Positions 27,561 through 36,543 of a stretch of DNA of 64,000 nucleotides are shown piece after piece; position 1 is the first letter of the stretch; each line of letters begins with the position of its first letter. Under the pieces are notes generated by a model, which made no database searches, had not been told where the DNA came from, and worked only from the letters and a program-made list of their open reading frames with translations. The stretch comes from Burkholderiales bacterium (GTDB taxonomy: Bacteria > Pseudomonadota > Gammaproteobacteria > Burkholderiales > UBA6910). The position numbers and the translations under genes are program-made. Location: positions 1,616,501 through 1,680,500 of the forward strand of contig BPKG01000001.1 in the NCBI GenBank assembly GCA_026005015.1, given 5' to 3'.

Positions 27561-28397
27561 TTACTTCGCGGCGGCCGCGCTCACCTGGACCGGCTGACCG
27601 GCCGCCTTCTTCTGCTTCTGCTCGGCCACCCACCGGTCGTATTCCGCCTGCTCCACCACCTTCACCACGATGGGCATGAAGCCGTGCTCCTTGCCGCACA
27701 GCTCGGCGCACTGGCCCCGGTAGATGCCGGTCTTCTCCGCCCTGAACCAGGTGTCCCGGATGAACCCGGGGATGGCGTCTTGCTTGACACCGAAGGCGGG
27801 CACGAACCAGGCGTGGAGCACGTCCCCGGCGGTGATCAGCAAGCGCACCTTCTTGCCCACGGGCACCACCATGGGGTTGTCCACCTCCAGGAGATAAGTC
27901 TCGCTCTTGGGCGCCCGCCCTTCGATCTGCTCCTTGGGCGTGGCCAGGTTGCTGTAGAAGCCGATGCCCTCGTTCAGGTAGTCGTAGTGCCACTTCCACT
28001 GGTAGCCGGTCACCTTGACCGTCATGTCGGGCGCGGAGGTGTCCTTCATCTCGATCACGGTCTTGGTGGCCGGGTAAGCCATACCCACCAGGATGAAGAA
28101 GGGGATGACGGTCCAGATGATCTCGACGGTGGTGTTTTCGTGGAAGTGGGCCGCCTGGTGGCCCGCCGCCTTGCGGTGCTTGAACACCGCGTAGAACATG
28201 AAGCCGAACACCACCACGAAGATCACCACGCAGATAGCGAGAATGATGGTATGCAAATCGTAGATCTGGGCCGCGATGGGGCTTTGGGGCGGCTGCAGGT
28301 TGTACTTGGACGGCCCGAGGGTGGCGGCGAGCGCAGCCGATGGGGCGAACGCGAAGAAGCCGCCCCCGAATAGTTTTCTCTTCATTGTTTTGCCCAT
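27561..28397 (-). CDS. ctaC: Cytochrome c oxidase subunit II
   Basis: 278 residues. The signal peptide ends at SAALAA, then two membrane helices (~45–70 and ~90–110) precede the periplasmic cupredoxin domain. The binuclear CuA site is complete: a distant His in DVLHAW and the motif CAELCGKEHGFM. No C-terminal cytochrome c domain is fused, so a separate cytochrome c must donate electrons. An alternative ATG at 28385 would shorten it by four residues. Confidence 0.97.
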   Translation of the reverse strand: MGKTMKRKLFGGGFFAFAPSAALAATLGPSKYNLQPPQSPIAAQIYDLHTIILAICVVIFVVVFGFMFYAVFKHRKAAGHQAAHFHENTTVEIIWTVIPFFILVGMAYPATKTVIEMKDTSAPDMTVKVTGYQWKWHYDYLNEGIGFYSNLATPKEQIEGRAPKSETYLLEVDNPMVVPVGKKVRLLITAGDVLHAWFVPAFGVKQDAIPGFIRDTWFRAEKTGIYRGQCAELCGKEHGFMPIVVKVVEQAEYDRWVAEQKQKKAAGQPVQVSAAAAK

Positions 28398-28416
28398 GTA
28401 CCGAAAAATTTAAATA

Positions 28417-28887
28417 TTACCGTTTCGCGAGACGCAATTTCAATTCTCGCGCGAGCTCGCGCCGCCGCTCTTGCGGCAGATGGCGTCCTACCTCCACCAG
28501 CCGCCCGTGGGAACGGAGCCACACCCGGGGTACCGCCAGGACCGATTCCGGTTCCACCACCACCTGGACCCAGTGGCGGTTGAACTGCACCGAGTGGCGG
28601 CTGCCGGCGCGCACGGTCTCCACCCTCACCGTGTCGCCGGCGATCACGATGGTTTCGCAGTCCCCCTCGTGGCGGGCGATCTCGCGGAAAGCGAGGAACA
28701 GAATCGCCAGCTCCATCCCGGCGAAAGGCACGATCGGCCACGCCCCCGCCGCGGCGAGTCCGCCGGCGATGCCCAAGGTAAGGGCGGCGATCGAGCAGAG
28801 CGCCCAGCGCCGCGCGACGGGCGGGAGGGAGGCGTTGCGCTTGCAGACGACGGAAAACTCCGCTTCGTTGGAGAGGGCGAAAGCCAT
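28417..28887 (-). CDS. DUF2244 integral membrane protein upstream of ctaC
   Basis: 156 residues from the ATG at 28887 (MAFALSNEAEFSVVCKRN). Two adjacent membrane helices (about 25–70) are followed by a soluble domain containing RHWVQVVVEP and the conserved W-L-S-G-like VWLRSHGRLVEVGRHLP segment. DUF2244 proteins often precede cytochrome oxidase genes in alpha- and betaproteobacteria. The gene ends 19 bp before ctaC, so it probably heads the oxidase transcript. Confidence 0.85.
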   Translation of the reverse strand: MAFALSNEAEFSVVCKRNASLPPVARRWALCSIAALTLGIAGGLAAAGAWPIVPFAGMELAILFLAFREIARHEGDCETIVIAGDTVRVETVRAGSRHSVQFNRHWVQVVVEPESVLAVPRVWLRSHGRLVEVGRHLPQERRRELARELKLRLAKR

Positions 28888-28964
28888 TTGCTCGGATCGC
28901 AGCCGCGGGCCCAGGCCGGAACCGGTCGAGCCTGCGGGCAAATTCTCGTTTTAGACGTTATCCA

Positions 28965-28994
28965 AAAGTAGCATGGCTGCACCCGCCGTGGCAA
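28965..28994 (-). promoter_or_regulatory. Possible promoter of the DUF2244–cox operon
   Basis: On the minus strand, TTGCCA (28994–28989), 18 bp, TACTTT (28970–28965). It lies in the only AT-richer segment between bioD and the DUF2244 gene. A modest match. Confidence 0.3.
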
Positions 28995-29048
28995 GGAAAC
29001 GCATGGGCTCTGCATGGGCTCCAATGCTTGATTTTCCTGCCAAAACGG

Positions 29049-29741
29049 CTATTCCCAGGGCGGCGGCAACCTCAAGAAGCGCGCCGCCGCCTGGGGATCC
29101 GGCTGCGGGAGCGCCGGGACCACGCCGAGGCACGGCGCCCCCAGGCGTTCTTCCAGAGCAGCCACGTTGTCGTGGAAGGCGGCCATGGCGGGATCAAGGG
29201 TGTTGGCCACCCAGCCCGCTAGACGCAAACCCCGGGCCCGGATCGCCTCCCCGGTGAGCAGGGCGTGGTTGAGGCAGCCCAGCCGCATGCCCACCACCAG
29301 GATCATGGGGAGCGCCAGCCGGACCGCTAAGTCGGCGGTATCCCAGTCCGAGGCCAGGGGAACCCGGAAGCCGCCCACCCCTTCCACGATCACCCCCTCC
29401 GCCTCCTGCGCCAGGCGGCGGAAAGCTTCCAGAATCGGCTGCGGCCGGATCTCCACGCCCTCCGATCGAGCGGCGAGATGGGGCGCGATGGGCAAGGCCA
29501 GGGGATACGGGTTGATCAGCGCCCGGGGGAAGGGGCGGCCGGAAGCGCCCGCCAGGGCTTCCACGTCGGGGGAGCGGCCGTCTTCGCAGCCGGCGGCGAC
29601 GGGCTTCATCCCCGCCACCGACCATCCCTTCTCCCGCAGCCGGTGCACCAGGGCACAGGCCACCAGGGTCTTGCCGACTCCGGTGTCGGTGCCGGTGACG
29701 AAGAGACCGCGTCCCATGACCGCGGAAGCGCCGGCGCTCAT
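29049..29741 (-). CDS. bioD: Dethiobiotin synthetase
   Basis: 230 residues from the ATG at 29741, overlapping the bioC stop (ATGA). P-loop GTDTGVGKT lies near residue 15, the substrate lysine in AGMKPVAAG and a conserved EGVGG motif near 115. It carboxylates 7,8-diaminopelargonate and closes the ureido ring with ATP. It is the last gene of bioBFHCD. Confidence 0.96.
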   Translation of the reverse strand: MSAGASAVMGRGLFVTGTDTGVGKTLVACALVHRLREKGWSVAGMKPVAAGCEDGRSPDVEALAGASGRPFPRALINPYPLALPIAPHLAARSEGVEIRPQPILEAFRRLAQEAEGVIVEGVGGFRVPLASDWDTADLAVRLALPMILVVGMRLGCLNHALLTGEAIRARGLRLAGWVANTLDPAMAAFHDNVAALEERLGAPCLGVVPALPQPDPQAAARFLRLPPPWE

Positions 29742-30634
29742 GTCGGCCTTCGGGGTCTGATCTCGATCACCGCCCGCTCGCCCGCGGAAAGCCGCGGCGC
29801 CCGCTGCCAGGCATGGCCGTACACCACCTCGAAGGTGGCCGGCAGCCGGCCGTCCCGCCGCAGGGCTTCGTAGCGCGCCTGGGCCTGGCGCCATTGGTTC
29901 TTGCCCATGAGCCCGCGGCGGCGGCCCTCCGTGGCATTGTGGGCACCGATCGCTTTGAGGTCGCGCAGGATCTGCCCGAACTCGGCGTAGGCGACGGTGA
30001 TGAACTCCATGTCCATCACCGGGTCGGCGAAGCCGGCGCGCACCAGGGCGTCGCCCAGGTCGTGCATGTCGATGAAGCGGCTCACGTGGACGTAGCCGTC
30101 CACGCCGGCGAAGGCCTGCCGCAGCTCCTTGAGCGTGTCGGGGCCGAAGGTGGTGAACAGGAAAAGCCCCCCCGGCCGCAACACCCGCCGCACCTCGGCG
30201 AACACCCGCGCTGGGTCGTTGCACCACTGCAGGGTCAGGTTGGACCAGACCAGGTCCACGCTGGCCCCCGCCAAGGGCAGGCGTTCCAGGTCGCCGCACA
30301 CCCGCTCCGGCAGCGGATCCCGCCCGGGAAGAAACCGCCGCCAGCCGCCCCGGCGGGTCTCGATCTTCCTGAGCATGTTGAGCGCCAGGTCTAGGGCTAC
30401 CAGGCGGGCCTGGGGATAGCGGCGCTTGAGGCCCGGGAGCGCGTAGCCCGTGCCGGTGCCTGCGTCCAGCACCGTGCGCGCCTCCAGCTTGATGTAGTCC
30501 AGGCGCGCCAGCAGGCGTCCGGCCACTTCCCGCTGCAGCAGCGCTGCGGCCTCGTAGCCGTCGGCCGCCCGCTCGAAGGCGCGGCGCACCGCGCGCTTAT
30601 CGATGCGGTAGAGGAAATCGGTGGGACTCGCCAT
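29738..30634 (-). CDS. bioC: Malonyl-ACP O-methyltransferase BioC
   Basis: 298 residues from the ATG at 30634 ([20 protein letters not shown]). SAM-binding motif I is VLDAGTGTGYALP near residue 53, with the post-motif VDLVWSNLTLQWCNDP. It methylates malonyl-ACP so that fatty-acid synthase can build the pimeloyl chain; BioH later removes the methyl group. It overlaps the bioH end by 38 bp and bioD by 4 bp. Confidence 0.94.
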   Translation of the reverse strand: MASPTDFLYRIDKRAVRRAFERAADGYEAAALLQREVAGRLLARLDYIKLEARTVLDAGTGTGYALPGLKRRYPQARLVALDLALNMLRKIETRRGGWRRFLPGRDPLPERVCGDLERLPLAGASVDLVWSNLTLQWCNDPARVFAEVRRVLRPGGLFLFTTFGPDTLKELRQAFAGVDGYVHVSRFIDMHDLGDALVRAGFADPVMDMEFITVAYAEFGQILRDLKAIGAHNATEGRRRGLMGKNQWRQAQARYEALRRDGRLPATFEVVYGHAWQRAPRLSAGERAVIEIRPRRPT

Positions 30635-31403
30635 AAACCTGCTCGATGAAACGCTCGAAGAGGGCGGTGCACGTCTCCGGTTCGACAAGGAATGGGGCGT
30701 GCCCGCCGCCGGGCACCCGGGCGAGCCGGGCCCGGGGGAGCCGGGAAGCGAGCCACGCCCCCGCTGCCGCGGGAACGATTTCGTCCGGCTCCCCATGGAT
30801 CACCTGGACCGGACAGCCCACCCGGGCGACGAGGGGGCGCAGGTCGTTGTCCCGGAGAAACTTAAGTCCCGCCGCCAGGGCCTCGGCCGCCGGCCGGGGA
30901 CCCGCTCCCTGGACGGCGCGAAGCTTCTCCACCAGGGCGCGGGGGCGGGCCGCCCCGCGGGCCATGAGCACCAGGAACCGCTCCAGGGTGGCGTCGGGAT
31001 CGCGGGCGAGCCCCGCCTCGAATCGGTCCAGCACCGCTCCCGCGACCCCCTGGGACCAGTCATGGCCCGCCACGAAGCGGGGGGTGGCGCTCACCAGCAC
31101 CAGCCCGGACACCCGCCCGGGGCGAGCCACGGCCAGGGCCAGGGCGAGCTGGGCGCCCAGGGACCAACCGCCCACGACGGCGCCCGGGGGAACCACCTCC
31201 CCCAGCGCCTCCACCCACTCCGGCCATTCGCCGGGCAAGGGGTCACTCTTCCCGTGGCCCGGCAGGTCCACCCGGTGCACCCGGGCCTGCCGTGCCAGGG
31301 CGGCGGCCAGCGTTTCCCAGACGCCCTCGTGCAGCCCCCAGCCGTGGAGTAACACCAGGTCCGGCCCCCGGCCACAGCACGTCACATGCAGCCGATCCTT
31401 CAT
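30597..31403 (-). CDS. bioH: Pimeloyl-ACP methyl ester carboxylesterase BioH
   Basis: 268 residues, alpha/beta hydrolase. Oxyanion region [12 protein letters not shown] near the N terminus, nucleophile Ser in [11 protein letters not shown] near residue 80, Asp in GEPDEIVP near 207 and His in GGGHAPFL near 235. It demethylates pimeloyl-ACP methyl ester, ending pimelate synthesis. The ATG overlaps the bioF stop (ATGA). Confidence 0.93.
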   Translation of the reverse strand: MKDRLHVTCCGRGPDLVLLHGWGLHEGVWETLAAALARQARVHRVDLPGHGKSDPLPGEWPEWVEALGEVVPPGAVVGGWSLGAQLALALAVARPGRVSGLVLVSATPRFVAGHDWSQGVAGAVLDRFEAGLARDPDATLERFLVLMARGAARPRALVEKLRAVQGAGPRPAAEALAAGLKFLRDNDLRPLVARVGCPVQVIHGEPDEIVPAAAGAWLASRLPRARLARVPGGGHAPFLVEPETCTALFERFIEQVYGESHRFPLPHR

Positions 31404-32618
31404 TGGGCAAGCTCCCCGGACGCAGGTACAGCCAGCTCCCGCCCCGCCTGGACCAGGGCCTCCGCCAGCCGATCCACGTCCGCCTCTCCATGGGCGGCAG
31501 ACAGGGAGATGCGCAGCCGGGCGGTACCCGGGGGCACGGTGGGGGGACGAATCGCCGGAACCAGGATTCCCAGGCGAGCAAGGATCCGGCTCGCCGCCAG
31601 GGCGAGGGCGTTGTCCCCCAGGACCAGGGGCTGGATCGGCGTTTGGGAGGCCATAAACCGCCAGGGCCCGGTAGGCAGGCGGCGGCGCAGCCGGGCGACA
31701 TGCTCCCGGAGCCGGGCCCGGCGCTCGTCGCCGCCCTCGATCAAGCGCAGGCTCTCGAGGAGGGCGCAGGCGAGGAGCGGCGGCAAAGCCGTGGTGTAGA
31801 TGTAGGGACGGGCCCGCTGGATCAGGGTCTCCACCACCGCGGCATCGCCCGCGACGAAGGCGCCGAACACCCCAGCGGCCTTGCCCAGGGTACCCATGTA
31901 GACGATGCGGGGGGAACGCAGGCCGAAATGGGAGAGCGTCCCCCGGCCTCTTTCACCCAGCACACCGAAACCGTGGGCGTCGTCCACCACCAGCCAGGCG
32001 TCGAATTCTTCGCACAAGGCGAGGAGCTGCGGCAGCGGCGCCAGGTCCCCGTCCATGCTGAACACGGCGTCCGTCAACACCACCCGGGGCCCGCGGTGGG
32101 CGCCGGCGAGCAGCCGCCGGAGGGCTTCCCCGTCCCCATGGGGGGTAGCGCTTGAACCGGGCCCGGGAAAGGAGTGCCGCGTCGTTCAAGGAGGCATGGT
32201 TGAGCCGGTCGGCGAACACGGTGCCCCCCCGGCCGGCGAGGGTCGCCACCACCGCCAGATTGGCCATGTAGCCCGTGGAGAAGAGGAGCGCCGCGGGCAG
32301 CTCGACGAACTCGGCCAGGGCCTCTTCGAGGCGATGATGGGCGGCGCTGTGACCGCTCACCAGATGGGAGGCGCCCGCCCCCACTCCGTAGCGTTCGATC
32401 CCCTCCCGGGCGGCGCGGGCGACGCCCGGATGGTGGGCGAGCCCCAGGTAGTCGTTGCTGCAGAATGCCAGGTACTCGACCCCGTCGATGACGAGCCGGG
32501 GACCCTGGGCCGCCTCCACCCGAAGCCGCCGGCGCTTGAGCTGCAGGGCCTCCAGCTCCGCCAGTTCTCGCCCCAGCTCCGCAAGCCCGGGGAAAGGAGC
32601 GACGGTCGATCCATGCAA
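31400..32618 (-). CDS. bioF: 8-amino-7-oxononanoate synthase BioF, interrupted by a +1 frameshift
   Basis: Two overlapping frames together give a full BioF of about 405 residues. The first part starts at TTG 32618 (no ATG available) and contains [13 protein letters not shown] and [15 protein letters not shown]. After TAC the run of six C (32145–32140, minus strand) shifts the frame; five C would read [12 protein letters not shown] and continue as [13 protein letters not shown]. The second part keeps [13 protein letters not shown] and the PLP lysine in MGTLGKAAG. The enzyme condenses pimeloyl-ACP and alanine. All conserved blocks survive on both sides, so this is either a sequencing error in a homopolymer, a very recent mutation, or slippage. 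Confidence 0.88.
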
Positions 32619-32650
32619 CGAGCCATCCGGTGGGCGCCTTCCAGCGCCCG

Positions 32651-33628
32651 TCAGGAGAGGGCCTTAAGCCCCAGCTTGGCGAACAAGGCCTGGTCCCGCT
32701 CCACCTGGGGGTTGCCGGTGGTGAGCAGCCTTTCGCCGTAGAAGACGGAATTCGCGCCCGCGAAAAAGCACAGGGCCTGCACCGGCTCGGGCATGGTTTC
32801 GCGCCCGGCGGACAGGCGCACCCACGCCTTGGGCATGGTGATGCGAGCGCAGGCGACGGTACGCACGAACTCGAGGGGATCCAGCGCCTCGGTGCCGTAC
32901 AGGGGCGTGCCCTCCACCTGCACCAGGGCGTTGATGGGCACGCTCTCGGGATAGGGGTCCAGGCTGGCGAGCTGGGCGATCATGCCCGCCCGATGCCGCC
33001 GGCTCTCCCCCATGCCCACGATGCCGCCGCAACAAACCCGGATGCCGGCGGAGCGCACCCGGGCCAGGGTTTCCAGCCGCTCGGCCTGGGTGCGGGTGGT
33101 GATGATGCGCCCGTAGAACTCCGGGTCCGTGTCCAGGTTGTGGTTGTAATAATCGAGCCCCGCCGCCCGCAGCCGCTCCGCCTGTCCCTCCTTCAGCATC
33201 CCCAGGGTGACGCAGGTTTCCAGGCCCAGGGCCTTTACCGCGCTCACCATCTCGGCGACCCGTTCCAGGTCCCGGTCTTTCGGGCCGCGCCAGGCGGCCC
33301 CCATGCAAAAGCGGGTCGCACCCTTGGCTTTCGCGGCGCGGGCCGCGGCCACCACGTCGGGCAGGGAGAGAAGCTCCTGTGCCGCGAGGCCGGTCGCGTA
33401 GCGCACCGACTGAGGGCAATAGGCGCAGTCCTCGGGACAGGCGCCGGTCTTGATGGAAAGGAGCGTAGAGAGCTGCACCTGGTTCGGATCGAAATGCCGC
33501 CGGTGGACCCGCTGGGCTTCGAACAGCAGGTCATTGAAGGGCCGCTCGAACAGGGCGAGCACCGCTTCCACCGACCAGGCGGGGCGCTGCTGCGCCGCGG
33601 TGGAGGAAACCGTCATGGGCTGGGACAT
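32651..33628 (-). CDS. bioB: Biotin synthase
   Basis: 325 residues from the ATG at 33628 ([16 protein letters not shown]). Radical-SAM motif [11 protein letters not shown] lies near residue 64. The [2Fe-2S] ligand residues occur further on (LETCVTLG and [12 protein letters not shown]). It inserts sulfur into dethiobiotin. First gene of bioBFHCD, 32 bp before bioF and divergent from comF. Confidence 0.97.
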   Translation of the reverse strand: MSQPMTVSSTAAQQRPAWSVEAVLALFERPFNDLLFEAQRVHRRHFDPNQVQLSTLLSIKTGACPEDCAYCPQSVRYATGLAAQELLSLPDVVAAARAAKAKGATRFCMGAAWRGPKDRDLERVAEMVSAVKALGLETCVTLGMLKEGQAERLRAAGLDYYNHNLDTDPEFYGRIITTRTQAERLETLARVRSAGIRVCCGGIVGMGESRRHRAGMIAQLASLDPYPESVPINALVQVEGTPLYGTEALDPLEFVRTVACARITMPKAWVRLSAGRETMPEPVQALCFFAGANSVFYGERLLTTGNPQVERDQALFAKLGLKALS

Positions 33629-33641
33629 GGCTACCGTTGTG

Positions 33642-33672
33642 GCGGGAAAGAAGAAGCTTTTAAATTTCCCGC
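33642..33672. promoter_or_regulatory. Inverted repeat at the bioB transcription start
   Basis: GCGGGAAA (33642–33649), a 15-bp gap, and TTTCCCGC (33665–33672). It begins directly after the predicted bioB −10, so it spans the start site and leader. The half-site is unlike the BirA operator (TTGTAAACC). It may bind another regulator or form a leader hairpin. Confidence 0.45.
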
Positions 33673-33702
33673 AGTATCGGTTCCGGGACGGGAGGCTGTC
33701 AA
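33673..33702 (-). promoter_or_regulatory. Promoter of bioBFHCD
   Basis: On the minus strand, a perfect −35 TTGACA (33702–33697), 18 bp, and GATACT (33678–33673). The bioB ATG is 45 bp further on. Confidence 0.6.
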
Positions 33703-33719
33703 TTTTTCTTCCCAGATTT

Positions 33720-34409
33720 TTGAACAGCCTGGCGCAGGCTTTGCGCCGCGCCGCAGCCGAGGCCTGCCTCCTCTGCGGCGGCGCGACCCGGGAGGGAAAC
33801 CCCTGTCCGGCCTGCCGGCGGACCCTGCCCCTGCTCCCCTCCCCCCGCTGCCCGGTCTGCGCCGTCCCGGCGCCCCAGGCTGCCGCCTGCGGCGACTGCC
33901 TGCGGCGCCCGCCGGCTTTCGACGCCGCAGCGGCCCTCCTGGAATACCGGTTCCCGGTGGACGCCATGATCCGCCGCTTCAAGTACCAGGGAGACTTGGC
34001 CGCGGGCCGGGCGCTGGGGAGGCTGCTGGCCGAGCACGTGGCTCCCCTGCCCTCCCCCGACCTCCTGATCCCCATGCCCCTGCACCCGGCTCGGCTCAAA
34101 GTCCGGGGATTCAACCAGGCGGCGGAGCTGGCCCGGGAAATCGCCCGCGGCACCAGGGTCCCGGTGGCCATGGACCTGTGCGCCCGCCACCGGGACACGG
34201 CCGAGCAGGCGCGGCTTTCCATGGGGGAGCGGCGCAGGAACGTGCGGGGGGCGTTCTCCTGCGCCCGGGACCTGGACGGGGCGGACGTGGCGGTGGTGGA
34301 CGACGTGCTCACCACCGGCGCCACGCTCAATGAGCTGGCCCGGCTGCTCAAGCGCCGAGGCGCCGCCCGGGTGCGGGCCTGGGTGGTGGCGCGGGCGGTG
34401 CCCAATTGA
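33720..34409 (+). CDS. comF: ComF family phosphoribosyltransferase-like protein
   Basis: 229 residues from TTG at 33720; an ATG at 33627 is in frame but would run through the bioB promoter. An N-terminal four-cysteine zinc region (CLLCGG…CPACRR, then CPVCAV…CGDC) is followed by a phosphoribosyltransferase domain with [20 protein letters not shown] and the PRPP loop [12 protein letters not shown]. ComF is needed for DNA uptake in competent bacteria; the role elsewhere is less clear. The stop is only 11 bp from the end of the convergent mshN gene. In related genomes trmL would be expected here. Confidence 0.92.
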   Translation: MNSLAQALRRAAAEACLLCGGATREGNPCPACRRTLPLLPSPRCPVCAVPAPQAAACGDCLRRPPAFDAAAALLEYRFPVDAMIRRFKYQGDLAAGRALGRLLAEHVAPLPSPDLLIPMPLHPARLKVRGFNQAAELAREIARGTRVPVAMDLCARHRDTAEQARLSMGERRRNVRGAFSCARDLDGADVAVVDDVLTTGATLNELARLLKRRGAARVRAWVVARAVPN

Positions 34410-34420
34410 GCCGGAGAGGC

Positions 34421-35652
34421 TTAATTCGAGGGTAACTGCCCCAGCCGCTGCTCGACGAAGGTGGCCAGTTCGGCGCTCAACTGGCGGCTCGCCCGGGCCT
34501 GCTCGAAGGCGGCACGGGCCTCCGCGGGGCGGCCGTCCGCCTGAAGGGCGAGGCCCATGCCCAGCAGCCACACGCCGGTGCCAGGGGCAATCTGCAAGGC
34601 GCGGGCGTAGCGCTCCGCGGCTTCCCGGTGCCTCCCCGCCCGGTGCAAGAGTGCCGCGAAGAAGGCTTCGAACTCCGCCGAAGCTCCCCCATAAGGGGCC
34701 GCCGCCGCCAGGGTGTCCAAGGCGGCGGCGGTGGCGCCCCGCTCCACCTGGATCCGGGCAAGCGCGGTGGCGAAGCCGATCTGGCGCGGATTGAGGGCCA
34801 GCCCCTCCGCGAGGGCGCTTTCCGCCTCGGCCAGCCGGTTGCCCGCCAGCAGCAGCGCCACCAGACTCTGGCGGGCCGTCTCGTGGCGGGGATTGCGCTC
34901 CAGGGCGGACCTGAAGGCGTCCATCGCCTCCCCATCCCGATGCCGCTGCAACGCGGCGAGCCCGCGGCGGAACTCGTTCTCCGCCTGTTCCTCGGGCGTG
35001 GGGGGCCGGATCTTCTTGTCGATCGAAGGGGGGCCTGGGGCGTGGGCTCGCCGCCGGTCTTTTCGGACGCGGGCGCCGGCGGGCTGGATCCGCCCCCAGG
35101 GGCCGCGTCTTCGCCCGTCGGGAGAGCCGCCGCGGGCAGCGGTAAGGATCGGGGCGGCTGGGCACCTTCCCGGGAGGCTGCCGGGGGGGAAGCGGCCCCC
35201 GATGGCTTCGTTCCCGGACGAGCTCCTTCCCTCGCTTGTGGGGCGGGCGTGGGGCTTGCCGCCTGCTCGGGCGGGCCCGAATCGTCGGCCGGCCTCCCGG
35301 CGGCCTGAAGCCTCGCCTCCTGGGCCCCTTCCCCGGAAGCCTCGGCCTCCGGGGAAGGGGCGGCGGATGCTGGTTCCGAAGACGGCTCCGGCGCTCCTAT
35401 GACCTGGACGGCCGCCATGCTCGCCTGGGAAGGCCGGGCCGCGCCCCCTTCCGCCGGTCCCGGCGCCGGCCGGGTCCAATACAGCGTCATGGCGACCCCC
35501 CCGATCGCCCCCGCCACCAGCAACACTCCGACCCCCAGCCAGGGACGCCGCGGGCGGGGGGGCACGGCGCGGATCTCCGGCTCGAAGGCCGCTGGCCGGG
35601 CTTCCCCAGACCGGCGCTCCAGGTCCGCCAGCATCTGGTTGATGAGGCTCAT
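34421..35652 (-). CDS. mshN: MSHA biogenesis protein MshN (TPR), interrupted by a −1 frameshift
   Basis: Starts at ATG 35652 (MSLINQMLADLERR), overlapping the mshM stop by 4 bp. The first part has one membrane helix (LGVGVLLVAGAIGGVAMTLYW) and a long Pro/Ala/Glu linker. The frame then breaks in a run of six C at 35033–35028; with seven, PTPQAP would continue PSIDKKIRPPTPEEQAEN into the C-terminal TPR domain (EFRRGLAALQRHRDGEAMDAFRSAL…), ending at 34421. Full length would be about 410 residues. The TPR part is intact, suggesting a sequence error or fresh mutation. MshN is an inner-membrane assembly component of the pilus. Confidence 0.85.
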
Positions 35653-36542
35653 GCCAGCCACATCCAGGTGAGCCCGCCGAGGGAAAGCAACGCCCCCGTG
35701 GCCACGGGCCAGGCGCGGCGCGCGAAGCCCCGGGCCGCCGCCGGGGTATCCAGGGCGGCGCGAACCACGGCGCCCGCCGCGACGGCGCGGCGCCCCTTCC
35801 CGTAGGCCACCATCATGGACTTGTGGGCCAGGATGTTGAGGAGCCGGGGCACACCGCCGGAGAAGGCGTGCAGCAGCCCCACGGCGGGGGCAGTGAAGAC
35901 CTCTCCGCCCTGATAGCCCGCCACCTGCAGCCGGTGATTCAGGTAGCGGCGGGTCTCTTCGGGGCTCAAGCCCTTGAGCCGGTACTGGAACGTGATCCGC
36001 TGGCGCAACTGCCGCACCGAGCGGTCCTGCAGGTTTTCGTCCAGCTCGGGCTGGCCGAACAGTACCACCTGGACCAGCTTGCGCTTCTCGGTCTCCAGGT
36101 TGGTGAGCAGGCGCAGCGTCTCCAGAGTCTTCAAGGGCATCGCCTGGGCCTCGTCCAGGCATACCAGTACCCGCTTCCCCGCCCTGGCGTAGTCGAGCAG
36201 CGCGTGGGTCAGGGCCCGGATCAAGCGAGTGCAATCGCCCTCGCCCGGGATCTGGACCTGGAAATCTTCCGCCAGGGTCTGCAACAGGGCCTGGGAATCG
36301 AGGTGGGGATTGGGGATGTAGGCGGTGACGAATTGGCGCCCCAGGGAAGCGAGGAACTTGCGGGCGAGCAGGGTCTTGCCCGTGCCCACTTCGCCCGTGA
36401 TCTTGATGAAGCCCTCCCCGGTGCCGGCCGCCACCAGCAGGGTGTTGAGCGCTTCCTGGTAGGTGGAGCAAGCGAAGAAGAAGCTGGTGTCCGGCGTCAG
36501 CCCGAAGGGCAGCTCCCGCAACCCGAAGTGGGCCTCGTACAT
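35649..36542 (-). CDS. mshM: MSHA biogenesis ATPase MshM (ExeA family)
   Basis: 297 residues. AAA+ ATPase of the ExeA/MshM group: it begins MYEAHFGLRELPFGLTPD, has Walker A GEVGTGKT near residue 50 and Walker B VLVCLDEAQAM near 128. A C-terminal membrane helix (WPVATGALLSLGGLTWMWLA) anchors it. ExeA-type proteins help insert the secretin through the peptidoglycan, consistent with mshL next door. The start is 1 bp beyond the mshL stop. Confidence 0.93.
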   Translation of the reverse strand: MYEAHFGLRELPFGLTPDTSFFFACSTYQEALNTLLVAAGTGEGFIKITGEVGTGKTLLARKFLASLGRQFVTAYIPNPHLDSQALLQTLAEDFQVQIPGEGDCTRLIRALTHALLDYARAGKRVLVCLDEAQAMPLKTLETLRLLTNLETEKRKLVQVVLFGQPELDENLQDRSVRQLRQRITFQYRLKGLSPEETRRYLNHRLQVAGYQGGEVFTAPAVGLLHAFSGGVPRLLNILAHKSMMVAYGKGRRAVAAGAVVRAALDTPAAARGFARRAWPVATGALLSLGGLTWMWLA

Positions 36543-36543
36543 G

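Noticed and set aside
26175-28373. A 732-codon plus-strand frame opposite ctaD and ctaC
   Set aside because: It is the antisense of two highly conserved oxidase genes, rich in His/Gly/Glu as expected for a shadow frame in GC-rich DNA.
28951-29133. 60-residue minus-strand frame overlapping the bioD end (hydrophobic C terminus)
   Set aside because: It overlaps bioD in another frame and has no ribosome-binding site or recognisable family.
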